Assembly (NCBI RefSeq): GCF_964340395.1
Contig: NC_135564.1
Location: forward strand, 13,210,391-13,274,390
Direction: 5' to 3'
Length of the DNA: 64,000 bases
From: Glandiceps talaboti
Lineage: Eukaryota > Hemichordata > Enteropneusta > Spengelidae
Position numbers and translations under genes: made by a program. Numbering within the stretch: the first letter of the stretch is position 1; each line of letters opens with the position of its first letter. Below are positions 39,709-61,750 of the stretch, piece after piece. A model generated the notes under the pieces. The model was given only the letters and a program-made list of their open reading frames with translations. It did no database searches and was not told the DNA's origin.

Positions 39709-40145
39709 TTCGACTTGTATATTTAGAAGGTATAGAATACCGTAAACAGTCAAATTTACTGTATGGTCCATCTATACCATCAAGGTGATGGTATAAACGG
39801 TGATGACAACTAACAGGAAGGTTAGCTTGAACAGACACTTTTGTAGGATTCATTCAACACCATGGCAACAATGTTGACAATAGCTGTGAAGATGGTGTAA
39901 ATGTATTTCAAGAAGTTTAGGTTTAGTTTAATATTAAGAATTTACTCAGAGTTTTATACTAGTAAGGTTATAAAGTCGATTTGTATATTTGGCAGAAGGT
40001 ATAAAATACCACAACATTAACTATTTGGTCTAGCAGTACTAGAACTAGCAGTACCCTGTTTACATTGTGACCTATGACTTTGCTTCACTGTCACACTAAC
40101 CACAAGTAATGCTATCAATGGCAACCAGTTTGAAAATTAAACGTT

Positions 40146-40505
40146 CAAAATGATTGGTTGGAAAAAATGCACTCAAACTGATTGGTTGCAATGGGGAGTG
40201 ATAACTGTCAGACTATTTGATTAAAATGAAGTCATTGTGTAAATGAACATTCAAACTGATTGGTTGCAATGGGAAGTGATAACACCGTCAGACTATTTGA
40301 TTAAAATGAAGTCATTGTGTAAATGAACATTCAAACTGATTGGTTGCAATGGGAAGTGATAACACCGTCAGACTATTTGATTAAAATGAAGTCATTGTGT
40401 AAATGAACATTCAAACTGATTTGATGCAATGGGGAGTGATAACTGTCAGACTATTTGATTCAAATGAAGTCATTATGTAAATGAACACTCACTAAATTAA
40501 TCGGT
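40146..40505. repeat. Tandem repeat, about 82-bp unit, four copies
   Basis: Units carry GATTGGTTGCAATGGGAAGT, GTCAGACTATTTGATTAAAA and GAAGTCATTGTGTAAATGAA. The two middle units are identical over most of their length. Confidence 0.9.
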
Positions 40506-41454
40506 TGCCATTGATAACATTACAATAGTGAGACAGCAAGCAGATTTACAAATCATAATGTAAGTAGGCTAAACTAGCAGTACTTTTTAGATGCTTTAAA
40601 AGTGTAGTTTGCAAAAAGTTAGTTAGACACAATTAGCATAGCTATTTTTCTATCTCCTGTTACCCTTTAATGTTTTAGGTATATACAAGTATGCTTTGTT
40701 GTACATGTGATATGCAATTGTTGTTTTTGTGGGGTAATAAAATATAAAAAATTGTCAGGAATTTAGAAATAAATTAAATTTATTTCAAGAAGTAAAGTTT
40801 TACTGTCTTGTGACAAATGCTAGAAGTTACAACCATTTTAAAGCTGCATTGGCTGTACCCTGGGTATTATTTTTTTTGATCAGACAACCGACAGTGTATT
40901 CACCGAAAATTATTAAAATATCAATAAATAGACATTATGTTAATTAGAGGTCTATTTATCCATAAGTTGTACAGTAATAAGTTGAAATCATGATTGCATG
41001 GGGCGCTAATTTTAAGGTGCGGACCCTAAAATCAATTTGATTTGATTTATTGTAGCATATAATGTGTATATTTACACAAATGTGTTTACCCACTGGTAAT
41101 TCAATACTGTACAGAGTGTATAATCAGGTGATCAATACGGGTACTGTACAGGGTTTATAATGAGCAGATCAATACTTAAAAAAAACAAAACGTTTCAGTT
41201 ACAGCCAGTACAGCTTTAAAAGTGGTTCACATGTATTTCAATACTATAACTATAATATAGTTTGATTTGATGAATACTTTGACCATTTTTCCATCATGCA
41301 CTTTTTACACACAATAAATAATAAATCAATAAACATCTCACAATGCAAAGAGCTGAGTGCAATTTCTGCTTGTAGGTATGTGTGTTTGACAGTGTATTAG
41401 TCCTGACAGAATTCAGACAAAGTCCCTAACATTTCTGGAGTGAATGTAGTTTTG

Positions 41455-41458
<4 letters not shown>

Positions 41459-41543
<85 letters not shown>

Positions 41544-41745
41544 TGTATGTATGTATGTATGTATGTATGTATGTATGTATGTATGTATGTATGTATGTAT
41601 GTATGTATGTATGTATGTATGTATGTATGTATGTATGTATGTATGTATGCATGCATGCATGCATGCATGCATGTATGTATGTATGTATGTATCTATGTAT
41701 GTATGTATCTATGTATGTATGTATGTATCTATGTATGTATGTATC

Positions 41746-41783
<38 letters not shown>
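41459..41783. repeat. (AT)n - (GTAT)n - (GCAT)n - (AT)n compound microsatellite
   Basis: (AT)n flanks on both sides enclose a long (GTAT)n block, a GCAT patch at 41648-41672 and GTATCTAT variants. Confidence 0.97.
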
Positions 41784-41786
<3 letters not shown>

Positions 41787-42546
41787 AACAGTGCTCAATA
41801 CATATGTAACACAGTCAATAACTGTAATCCACGCCTGATGAGCCTTCTGGTGAAACGGTCCGTAGCGTAAATCCATAATGTAATATCATACTCTTCTTCT
41901 TTCATTTTATGTATGATATGCTCTCCAATGTGATTGAGCACTCTACTTGGCAAAAGAAGAATGAAACACATTTATTATTAGAATTCTTTATTCATTGAAC
42001 ATGTCCATGTCTCTGTAAAGTAAATTATTTCAACATACAGTGAACCACACCCTCTGGTTGGAATACGACAGCATAAATCGAGCCGCCAGACAACTAAGAT
42101 AGGTGCAAATCATCTTTAAAAAAAAGTCTTGCGACATGTTCATTTATGCTATTGAATGGGTGTTGGTTTAATTGTACTAGGGTGGTATTTCTGATGACTT
42201 CCATGATCTTGCAGTGCACATTTTCGGGCCATCCAGTATTTACACTGTCTTGATTACAGGGTGATTGTCTCCACACAACAAAGGCATTGTCGTCATCCAC
42301 TTGTGTCATCTATCACATCGAATAATAAGCATATTTTTTTTTATTTGTACCGTGGTATCTTAGAAAGACGAATCCTAGGTTTCCACAGTAGTACTTAGAA
42401 CAAGGAATTCAGCTGTGTATGTAGATAATTCGTACACTCTAAACAATAAAATAACAACTAAGTATATATGTTGTAATTATAGACTCATCACGTAAATTCA
42501 TTGTTATAACTTATATATTAATTCTGGCTTGATCACATAGTATATT

Positions 42547-45565
<3,019 letters not shown>

Positions 45566-45659
45566 TGTTGAACCTATGAAATGAATACGATTGTGGAATT
45601 TAAAAAGATAGTAAGACCATTAATAGCAAAAGATCAGTTATCACTTTACTGTGTTCAGT

Positions 45660-46220
45660 TACATCACTGTGACGTCAGAGATATCAACACCCTTAATAAT
45701 TTCCATATCGCTAATCATGATGTCATAGTAAAGAAACCTTACCTTCCATATCATTAGCCATGACGTCATTACCATCAAAAATCTTTCCGTATCATTAGCC
45801 ATGACGTCATAACTTTCCATATCAATGACGCCATACCTTACAGCTTACCGACGGCTACCTCACTTTCCATATCTAGCAATGACGTCACAATTAACAACAC
45901 CTTACTTTCCATATTGTTAGCAATGACGTCATAGCTAACAGCACCTTACTTTCCATGTCGTTAGGCATGACGTCAGAGTTAAGGGTACCATACTGTTCTA
46001 ATATTTTATACTTTATTACTTCACAGAACCCATATCGTTATCCACACTACTATAATACTTTCTATAAGTTTATGGCACCCCACCCTATCGTTTACCGTGA
46101 CGTCATAGCTAACGATACAATACTTTGCTTTGCTTTACTTCACAGAAGCCATATCGTTATCCATAACCATATACTTTCCATATCGTTTGACATGACGTCA
46201 TTTGATATGACGTCATAGCA
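45660..46220. promoter_or_regulatory. Array of CRE-type TGACGTCA sites upstream of the avidin gene
   Basis: Nine perfect TGACGTCA palindromes lie at 45670, 45761, 45802, 45880, 45924, 45968, 46098, 46193 and 46208, inside a degenerate tandem unit CTTTCCATATCGTTAGCCA + TGACGTCATAGCTAAC. TGACGTCA is the consensus for CREB/ATF factors. The array is 0.1-0.65 kb upstream of the start codon, inside the inferred 5' UTR intron. A regulatory role is inferred; the array could also be a passive minisatellite. Confidence 0.65.
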
Positions 46221-48074
46221 CTACTACATTTTCACTTCCTCGACGTATTAGCCTAGTACACTTTTTTTTCATATGTCAAGGTCATTGAACTTACGAACTT
46301 GGCATGTTTACAAATAAAATACTATCTATTTATGGGAAATTTGCCAATTTCAACTACGGCTCCATAATTCTTTAACATGCAATAACAACGTGTGTCAATT
46401 CAAACTTCGCAATAATGTTGCATGCAATAGTAAACACATTGCGAAAACATTCATTTGATGTGAAAAACAGATCAAAGTACATAAACACACGAATCAATTT
46501 AAAACACAGGTAAAGAAATTTGCCCGTCTTTTTAAGTCTGTCAGAGGTGCGTAAGGCCTTGGAGAAAAAGACAACAACATTAGTTTGGCTATGAAATTAA
46601 AAAAAAAGTCACTGAAATGTACTTTTGCGAAAACATACAAACAAAACTACATACTCAACATCAACCTGGAATTATACATTTCCCCCTGAAATATCAGTGT
46701 AATAAATGTACTTACCGATGTACTGTACACTAAGTTTTTATATTCGGCTCCTAGAATAGTGAAAACGTGGCGTTTATGGACGAATCAAAGCGTCTAGTTA
46801 CGTTTAACAATACAACGTGTTTTTTGATGCTGCGCAATGTCAAATCGACTTTGCACTTTGCTCTTACGAACGACGTACATATGACGAATTTACATACAAT
46901 AGACTGAGTGACGACACTATATATTTCTTCTTCAAGTCTTGCCAACATACTGCATTGCATTCCATATATCTAGATCTCTTGTATACTGCAGCTGCCTATA
47001 GGCTATAGGTGATATTTCTCTTGGATCAAGTAACTGATGTATTTCTTTTTATATGAAAGTGGCACAAGCTGAGTTTATAAGATATTTTTTTATTCAAGTG
47101 AATTACTTTCATAAAACCTTGAAACCATTAATATTGATGTATGCCCTCAACGAAATACAATTGTCTTCTGACATTGTTAGGACATTTAATTGCATAGTAC
47201 AACTGGCATAGTAGGCTAGGCATTTCCTCGATATTGTATGTACCAAATTATATGGAGTTTGAAGAGTGCATTTTTCAGATGTAGCCTAATTATTGAAAAT
47301 ATCAAGTTTGCTAATGACTCATTAAAACTAAAAACAAACTTTTATGAACTTTTCGCTTTGTTATGGTTGATATATGTACCAAATTATGTCATATAATTCG
47401 AAGTGCACAGACTGGATGTCCCGAAAGTGTGCACTGCAAGATCATGGAAGTCATCAGAAATACCACCCTATCACGTATGTTCAGTCACGCGACCCGAAAT
47501 TCAGATTACCATTTCGGGGCACGTGACTGGACATACGCGATAATTAGTATGAGATGGCTTGGGCCTACTGAGACAGCTCAGCAAAGCCTGATCGAAACGT
47601 CTTGGTCAGAGACACTTCACTGTTTATTTTATATTTATATTTATATTGTTCATGTTCTGAGTTCAGAACTACACACAACTACTGAAACGTTAGGGACATG
47701 ATACTGCAGTTACAGCGAGTGTAGGTTCCACCGGTTGTAACTTCTAGCATTTGTCACAACTATAATTCTTGAAATAAATTTAATTCATTCCTGATTTCCT
47801 GACAGTTATTGATATTTTATTACTCAATAAAAACAACAATTACATATCACGTGTACAACAAAACATACTTGTATATACCTAAAACATTAAGGGTAACAGG
47901 AGATAGAAAAATAGCTATGTTAATTGTAAATAGCTGAATGTAGAGATATAACAACAAATTAAGTATGTTAATGGGACTCATTCAGGCAGAAAAAGCGTTT
48001 GTCGATATTCAGCTAAAATAAATCTAGTGCATGAAAAACATACTACTACAATAGTTCATTAGTGCGTTTTTTAA
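46221..48074. other. Interval between avidin 5' region and SIAE-2
   Basis: On the minus strand a likely avidin 5' non-coding exon ends at 46716 (CATCG|GTAAGTAC); its start is unknown, and the same donor is kept in the duplicate at 61026. The block 46340-46990 matches 60610-61260, and 47220-47360 matches 62400-62560. A hairpin is at 47469-47542. 47740-48074 matches SIAE-1 3' flank. No other exon seen. Confidence 0.55.
47469..47542. repeat. 32-bp inverted repeat with 10-base loop
   Basis: TATCACGTATGTTCAGTCAC and the following GCGACCCGAAAT pair with ATTTCGGGGCACGTGACTGG and ACATACGCGATA; only four mismatches in 32. It abuts the dispersed repeat copy ending at 47469. Confidence 0.85.
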
Positions 48075-54282
<6,208 letters not shown>

Positions 54283-54826
54283 CTTCATTAACATAAAGAG
54301 TACAGATTACAATCACAATACTGTACAGTGTGGATAGATAGGACTGTAATGTGAATTAATAGAGCACTTTGGATCCATTGGTACTACCAAACTAGAGAGA
54401 GTTTAGCGTTTCAATAAGGTGACAAGTTTTTTTTTTTTTACATCTTGCACGTTTATTGCTGCAAATTACACAAACAAAATACAGACACTGACAAAATACA
54501 GACACCTAATCCTAGATTTGAATTTAAAGGCCAAGGTTTCAGTCCCAGGTTTTTGCATTAGTGTTATCTTATCAGTGGAACCATAAGGATTACATAGGAT
54601 CATTATTTTCTTCTGGAACAACTTTTTCTAGATCTCTGCCAGACAACTGTTTTTTACACGTAAATTATAGTCCAATTCCAACTTGGGCTGTCAGTTTAAT
54701 ATGCTACTGATCATGATGTAATCAAGCTTGCTATACCTAATATCAATTCTCACGTCAATCGTGACTTCAGGAGGTTCGGCTGCAGGGGCCTTGGGTGTGG
54801 GTGTTACAACAATTGAGGGAACTTAC

Positions 54827-56860
54827 CCTGATACCATATAGCTCCTTTAATTGTCATATTCAAGAATGGATGTATCATGGCACTCGATAAAACCATATGG
54901 TCATCCGCACCATCTACTTTCTCCTTGTCTTTTCCATAGTCTGTCTTTGTTACCTCAGTTCTGTTAAATATTATTTGAAATTTAGATATTTTAATGATGC
55001 TTAAAAATGCATAATCATAAACAAAACATATACTTTATTTTATCACCTTTTGCAATTGCTCTGTTAGACTACTGTATTAATTACCTGTAAACCCATCATT
55101 TTGGCCTTCAACATCCCCTCAAAATATCAACAGATCGAAATTTAGCTATCTTTGATAGCTACCTAATGTACAAAAAGTGTAATCTGTATACCTGGAATAA
55201 GGTGGAACACTATATTTGACAAGTGTATCAGCTGAAGACCAAGCTTCAATGGGCGTTCCTCCCCATGTAGTATCAATCAATCCGATTGGATACTTGAAAT
55301 GATTATAAAGATTGCGTCCATAAAACCAACATACAGCTGAGAAGTGCATAAAACTATCCCTGGCAACTGCCTCTGAAAGAATAAAAAACAGTTCACAGCT
55401 ACATTTAACTGCATTTTGTTATGAATACATCATATTCCAGTTATTACAAAATATCGTCTACTTCACCACTTGAGGTGCTATATTCTATAGCAGATTTGGG
55501 CCAGAAATGTGGGCCACTGCATTTGTGTAGTTAGTCTGTAACATATATAAGGTATGCCATGACGGGGCACCATCACATATCGGGCAGTGAGGGCAGTACA
55601 ACATGATGTATCTTACAGTCTTTGTATAGTATACTGGACAATCATCTTGTCCCAACATTTCATGGCAAATTTTGATAACATTCTCTTTTTCATTGTAATA
55701 CCTGGGCTGCTTCTGTTTTTGATGGCTTAAATGTTAGGAACTCACACAGTCCATGTATGATACCACCTTTTCTTGATTGCTTCTTGCAGTATCATGCATT
55801 TGGTACATTGAAATATTTAGCCCTCATTTTCCCTATCTTTACAATCTCCTGAAAAATGCTAACCAGGTTGTGTCATATTTGCCAATGTGGGTATTTTATG
55901 AAGTAATAGATTTTAAGCAATATCTCAGACCACTATTGATTAGTTTGAGGTGATACTAACTTGCTGAAGGTCTTGTCCAGGGTTCCATCACAGATTGTAA
56001 ATCAAATAGTCCCCCCTCAGTCTCTACTCTATCAGCTGCAAATAATCTTATATCCGGATAATTAATGGCATCCTTAGTTTCCTCTGCATTGAATGCCTAG
56101 TAATCAATAAAGTCAAACAGAGTGGGTAGTTAAATAATTTCTCAGGTTATTTGGTAATGAACTTCACCAAAACTGAAATATTCGTCAGTGTTGGCATTCC
56201 TGTTAATGATTCACTTAAACATGACTGAATGCAATTTGTTCATGTGTGGTCTTGCTACAAGACTATACACTTCTTCCACATGTCTTATTCTAAATGGTGT
56301 AGGCACTAAGTATTATCAAAATTAAAATACTTTCATATTTCATATTCATATTAAAACGTACACACAATTAACCTACCTGAAAGACGGTGAATTCCATATT
56401 ACTTTGACCACTGCATACCCAGACATCACCAAACAGTATGTCTTGTAAAACCAAGACTTCCTTCGAGTTGCCACTGGTGTGTTTGAATTGTATATCAAAT
56501 GGTCCACTGGGTGGCATTGCATCAAATTTTATTCTCCAAATCCATGTATCATTAGTACCTGACAAGTCAACACATTACATAATATCAGGGGTATAAGTGT
56601 TTTTTTTATACAGAACCTGTTGCAATGGACATGGTTACGGTTACTATGTTTTCTTCTTTTATGTTGAATTTAGAATGTTTGCACTCCTTTATGTATAACT
56701 TAACATAAGCTGCCTTTATAAGATAATGTTGGGGAGGGGGGAGATCTTAATGTATTTTGTATCTTCTATAGTACAGTTAATCATCACTTGCAATAGTGTA
56801 AAATTATGTACATTAACACAATCTCAAATCACTTACTGTGGCAGAGTTAATGTGATATGC

Positions 56861-56933
<73 letters not shown>

Positions 56934-57288
56934 GTCTGTGTGTGTCTGTCTGTCTGTGTGTGTCTGTGTGTCTGTGTGTGTGTGTCTGTCTATGTGTGTG
57001 TCTGTGTGTGTTTATATATAATCATTTATGCTTGTAGTATCAAAGAGACAATAAAAGTGCATTCTAGTTTATAAGAGTATAATTTACCAACAATATGAAT
57101 TGATGACAAAAGTAAAAAAAATATTTTACCTTGATATGTTTGAGTGGAATACACTTTCTCCTTTAACACAGCTTCAACAGTAGCATCTTTTTCACCATAT
57201 CCCCAAACTATTGATTGATATGGTTCCATTTGTAACACCATGTGGTTTCCATAGTAACTGGCTAATTGAAAACTTGATGTTGGTGCAC
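54827..57288 (-). CDS. SIAE: Extra SIAE exons 2-6 (partial tandem copy 3)
   Basis: Exons in transcript order: exon 2 57130-57288, 3 56377-56558, 4 55961-56096, 5 55192-55372, 6 54827-54960. All have intact GT-AG borders and open frames, with GQSN kept in exon 3 and WGGTPIEAWSSAD in exon 5. Exon 4 has lost one codon, and exon 6 reads LSSAM where copies 1-2 read LWNAM. Exons 7-10 are absent: directly downstream, exon 2 of copy 2 begins. The block starts and ends in phase 1, so splicing its exon 6 to copy 2 exon 2 keeps frame. It is an internal duplication of part of one gene, or an upstream gene remnant. Sequence homology to copy 1 stops near 57665, just at the edge of the place where copy 1 has its 49-bp minisatellite. 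Confidence 0.8.
56864..57012. repeat. (TG)n/(TGTC)n microsatellite in SIAE copy 3 intron 2
   Basis: Positional equivalent of the arrays at 30490-30905 and 53874-54010. Confidence 0.95.
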
Positions 57289-57844
57289 CTTCATCAACAT
57301 AAAGAGTACAGATTACAATCACAATATTGTACAGTATGGATAGATAGGATTGTAATGTGAATTAATAGAGCCCTTTGGATCCATTGGTACTACCAAACTA
57401 GAGAGAGTTTAGAGTTTCAATAAGGTGACAAGGTCTTTTTTTAACATCTTGCACGCTTATTGCTGCAAATTACACAAACAAAATACAGACAGTGATAGTA
57501 CACACACAAATAAAATGTTACATTTTATCTCACTGTGAACACAAACAAACAGTTTTGAGTTTCAATCTTCCTTGTTTCATCAGACAGTGATGTTGATTTG
57601 GGTTCATAGTGAGATAAAAAGCACCATTTTAAATGTTTGCATGCTTTTAGTGTCCGTATTTTGTCGAATCCAGGCATACATTACACTTACTATCAACCTC
57701 TTTGCAAGATCGTAGAATGCACAATTTTAGTGCATAATCCGAGGACATAGGTGAATTATGTTAATGAGTATTGTTACTGTATGCCAATTTGTAATTTCGA
57801 GTATTCATTGACCTCGGATCATGCACTGTATAACCCTTACTTAC

Positions 57845-58658
57845 CCTTTGAATAGTCTTCTTCAGGAAGTAATTCCTCTTCTTCAAAGCTGTCATCCGGG
57901 ACCTTAGAGAGCCGATAAGAAATAAAATATATGTCAAGTTTACATATAACTAGCTCCCCCGGGAATTAAAATCACAAAACTACACGTATATGGAACTTGT
58001 TTTACAAAGAATTCCACTATTAATGTTGAATACGTCATGGACCCAGATTATATAATGACAAATCAATAAGATATATCATGTTGTTGAAAGGCATTTCTAG
58101 TCCGTGACATATACCGATTTGGATTGTCACTTGGCCACTTAATGTCACGGATTGCTGAGAGGGTTTTTTTTCTCGAAAATTGATAGGCAAATTATTAACA
58201 AAGTGGTATTTGATAAAAATTACAAAATTATAAAGCCTCCACTTCCAATATGTTGTGATGCAATAACTATATTCGTTAATTGCAGTCAAATGATTGAAGC
58301 AACATATATTAACATACTAAAAAGATATGCGCAATAGTCATATTAAGTATAATTTTTTTCTCACTGAGTAAATTATTAGGACGACACTCATCTCCCATGA
58401 TGTCAGCCACAGCTCAAAAAATAATTACGACATACTACCTTAGCCCACAATATGTATTCCGACCATTATTAAACATTGATACTTGCTATTTTTTTTAGCA
58501 TACATACATACATACATACATACATACATACATACATACATACATACGTACATGACTGAGCATGTCCATGAATTTTGGCTTGGAAGTCAAGTCGTAATTG
58601 AAAGCCCTGATACCAAGGTAACCAAGGTAACAAGAAGACAGAGGAATAGAAGCTTCAT
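57845..58658 (-). pseudogene. Avidin copy B: exons 1-2 only, exon 1 damaged
   Basis: Exon 2 (57845-57902) is identical to avidin-A exon 2, with good acceptor and GTAAGT donor. Exon 1 (start codon 58656-58658) still codes the signal peptide MKLLFLCLLVTLVTLVSG, but then a short insertion shifts the frame to a TGA. The rest of the exon, with its normal donor, is replaced by a (CATA)n microsatellite at 58501-58548. The acceptor before the ATG and the upstream 5'-exon donor (61026) remain. Avidin exons 3-5, which form the barrel, are absent; SIAE exons 2-6 follow instead on the same strand. It is probably a pseudogene, or the leader of a chimeric gene if an alternative exon 1 donor is used. Confidence 0.75.
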
Positions 58659-58799
58659 TTTTGAACCTATGAAACGAATAAAATTGTGGAATTCAAAAAG
58701 ATATTAAGAACATTAACAAAAGATCAGTTATCACTTCACTGTATTGTAGGTGACAGTGGTTCGAGGTATTTTATTCAGGCTGTGTTCAATTATATCACT

Positions 58800-60145
58800 G
58801 TAACGTCAAAGCTAACAACTCATTATTTTCCATATCGTTAGCAATGACGTCATAACTAACAACACCTTACTTTCCATATCGTTAGACATGACGTCATAGG
58901 TAAGCCATACATTACTGATCTTTTATACTTTAATTCACAGAACCCATTTCGTAATATCCATATTAATATATACTTTCCATATCGTTAGCCATGACGTCAT
59001 AGCTAAGCCATACATTACTGATCTGTTATACTTTAATTTACAGAACCCATATCGTAATATCCATACTAATATATACTTTCCATATCGTTAGCCATGACGT
59101 CAAAGTTAATGGCACCCGATCCTATGACGCCATAGTTAAGAGCTAACGGTATTGTTACGTTATTGTTATTGCTTAGTATAACATTTCAGTGTCTAAGTAT
59201 GGTAGTTGTGGGTAGATCGGCAGAACGTACACCATTCTACACTCTAACTGTCTATCTTGGGTACCATGCAGGATCTACGAGCTTGTCTATTAAAGTTAGG
59301 AATTAGCTACACAGGTATCGTCACATATACGTACGCTCTTACACTCAGGTTGAGAGAGACACCGCACAACAACAGTTGCGTTGTAATCAAAATCTGGAGT
59401 CGGAATAGGAATCCGGAATGCTGAATGCGTCATTTGTTCTAAATATAAATGTCTTATGAAAGACGATCTTTCACCCAGATTCATTGTTCTAGAAGACATG
59501 GTGAGATTCAAGATCATGCCATATATAAATTGTTCACGTGTAAGACAAGTGTTGATCACGCATTGGAACTCGATAATCAACAAGTTATCTTGTTTACAAG
59601 TACTAATCTATGTTGACAATTGTTAGCTACTAGAGATATATGCAATTACTATAAGATTAGTAGATTAGTCAACATATTATTAGATCACGCTGTTATTAGC
59701 TCCTGTTTGTGAGTAAGTAGGTGCTAAGTAGTACAAAGGTGAATCTCACGTTAATTTAGGTAAAATATGCCAAAATTCCAAATATGACATTTCTGGATCG
59801 TAACAGTATCATAGTTTACTTTACTTTACAGTACCCATATCGTTATCCACAACACCACACTTCCCATATCGTTTGACATGACATCATACCTAATGGCATC
59901 TGTCGTTGTCGGTTGGTATGACGTCATAGATAACGATACAATGCATTGTACTTTGCCTTACTTTACTTTACAGAACCCATATCGTTCTATACAACACCAT
60001 ATACTTTCCATATCGTTTGGCATGACGTCATAGCTAACGGTACAATACATCGTACTTTGCCTTACTTTACTTTACTTTACAGAACCCATATCGTTCTATA
60101 CAAAATCATATACTTTCCATATCGTTTGGCGTGACGTCATAGCAC
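58800..60145. promoter_or_regulatory. Second CRE-type TGACGTCA array, upstream of avidin copy B
   Basis: Seven perfect TGACGTCA sites at 58845, 58889, 58992, 59095, 59919, 60023 and 60132, in the same CCATATCGTTxGxC-ATGACGTCATAGCTAA unit as upstream of avidin-A. The array is split by an insertion at about 59.2-59.8 kb. Confidence 0.65.
59200..59760. repeat. Left arm of a 0.5-kb inverted repeat
   Basis: It is the reverse complement of 61750-62330 at clearly recognisable but imperfect identity (for example GATCACGCTGTTATTAGCTC here, GAGCTAACAACAGCGTGATC there). One open frame of 95 codons on the minus strand (59296-59583) is not kept in the other arm. Confidence 0.75.
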
Positions 60146-61270
60146 TACTGAAACGTCACTTCTATGATGGCTTAGCGTACGACACTTTACTTCATATGTC
60201 GTCATGGTCATTAAACTTACGAACTTCGCATGTTTACAAAATACTATCCATTTACGCGTAAACAAGAAATTGTGTGGTTCCGATTACATTGAATTTTAAA
60301 ATAGGTGAGGTAGGCAGAATTTTTATTTTATTTTATCATACATTTTCTTCATGTGTGAGTGTCTACTTCAGGTTTTCCATTGTTTTCCAAATGGTCTCTG
60401 TGTTGTTTATTTCTTCCTACCAGATGTACAGCCATTACAGATTGGAAGAATAGTTTTATATTGTCTTTTTAAGTTGATGTCAGTTTTCGCATCCACTATT
60501 TCTTGCGAGACTTCACGACTCTCGTGATTTTATTTTTTTTCTCTCGAATTCGTACAAAAAAGTTTAGGGTCAACAGTGAAAAACTAGGTGGGATCTTGTT
60601 ACCGGAACCAAACAACTTTTTTTTATTTGGCCTTATGGAAGTTTGCCAATTTCAACTAAGGCTTCATAATTCTTTAAAATAACAACGTCTGTCAATTCAA
60701 ACTTTGCAATAATGTTACACGCGATATAAAAAAACACACTACGAAACATTCATTTGGTGGGAAAAACAGTTCAAAGTAAACACACACAGAGCAAAGAAAT
60801 TTGCCCAGGTACTTTAAATCTGTCAGAAGGTGCGTAAGGCTTTTGGGAGAAAAAATTGTTTGGTAATGAAATCAACAAACTTAAAGTGTCATTGGAAGTT
60901 ACTGTTGCGAAAACAGTATAACTTTACGACAAACGTTAACAAAACTTAAAACATATTGTCAACATTAATCTGGAATTATAAATTTACCGCTGAAATATCA
61001 GTGTAATAAATGTATACGTACTTACCGATGTACTGTACACTAAGTTTAAATATTCGACTCCTAGAATAGTGAAAAAGCGTCGTTTATGGACAAATCAAAA
61101 GGTCTATCAAAAGCTTTTAGCAATACGATGTGTTTTTTGATGATGCGCAGCATGTCAAATCAAATCGACCTCACTCTTTGCTCTTCCGGACTACGTACAT
61201 GACGAATTAACATACAATAGACTGATCAGTGACAACACCGGATATTCTCCTTCAAGTCTCCCTTTCGAAT
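60146..61270. other. Duplicated avidin upstream DNA plus inserted repeat
   Basis: 60264-60610 is the dispersed repeat also seen at 27838-28165. 60620-61260 matches 46340-46990, including the 5'-exon donor at 61026. No coding exon seen. Confidence 0.6.
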
Positions 61271-61750
61271 TCATTCCACATATCTTGTACTGGGTTATCA
61301 TGTATAGCGGTACGAGTGGCCAGCTCTGGTATGGGTGTGTGGCCAGTGCTGGAAACCCCAGGCCCCATTTTAGACACACTTTGACCAAAAATGAATACCA
61401 CAATTTAGACTATTACATTTTTGAAAAAAAAGATGAAAGTTTAGACCTAAATACATTTTCCTTAGGAGGCAACACTTGGGGACAATGAATGGCAGTTATG
61501 ATTTGGTAAAGGACAATGGACCACATTTTAGACCAAGCAAAATTTAAAAAAAATGCAAAGTGGACCCCATTTTAGACTCTTCAGTTCGAAAAAAGCCAGA
61601 CCCATATTTTAGACCAAAGAGCTAGAAAACGCACCCCGAAGGGCGGCACATATATGTATACTCAAACAAGGAGAGTAGCCCCCCCCCCCCCCCGAATTGT
61701 ATGTACTGCATGCTACGATCCAGAAATGTCATGTGTCAATATTAAAATAC
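61271..61750. repeat. Repeat of short CCATTTTAGAC-type motifs, ending in a C tract
   Basis: The motif (A/C)CCCATTTTAGAC or CACATTTTAGACC recurs at irregular spacing between 61360 and 61610, followed by GCGGCACATATATGTATAC and a C14 run at 61680-61694. It has no counterpart in the avidin-A upstream DNA, so it is an insertion specific to copy B. Confidence 0.6.

Larger units (their letters stand above)
37812..42546. other. Interval between SIAE copy 1 and avidin (tail to tail)
   Basis: I see no exon in this interval. 37812-38010 and 40640-40830 match the sequence after the SIAE-2 stop (47740-48074, inverted), so the SIAE 3' UTR/flank probably runs to about 40.8 kb with later insertions between. 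AATAAA near 40736 is a possible poly(A) signal. Also present are tandem repeats at 40146-40505, a duplicated block at 39160-39400/39800-40000 holding a MITE, and a microsatellite at 41459-41783. Confidence 0.6.

Noticed and set aside
46736-46746. TATA-like ATATAAAAA on the minus strand as avidin promoter
   Set aside because: It lies only about 20-30 bp from the 5' exon donor, leaving no room for the exon, and the copy B sequence has lost it while keeping the donor.
58035-58289. 84-codon minus-strand frame in avidin-B intron 1
   Set aside because: Low-information AT-rich sequence with no family resemblance, not present in avidin-A intron 1.
59296-59583. 95-codon minus-strand frame with several Cys as a gene
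   Set aside because: It lies in one arm of an inverted repeat and the other arm does not keep the frame; no splice or domain support.
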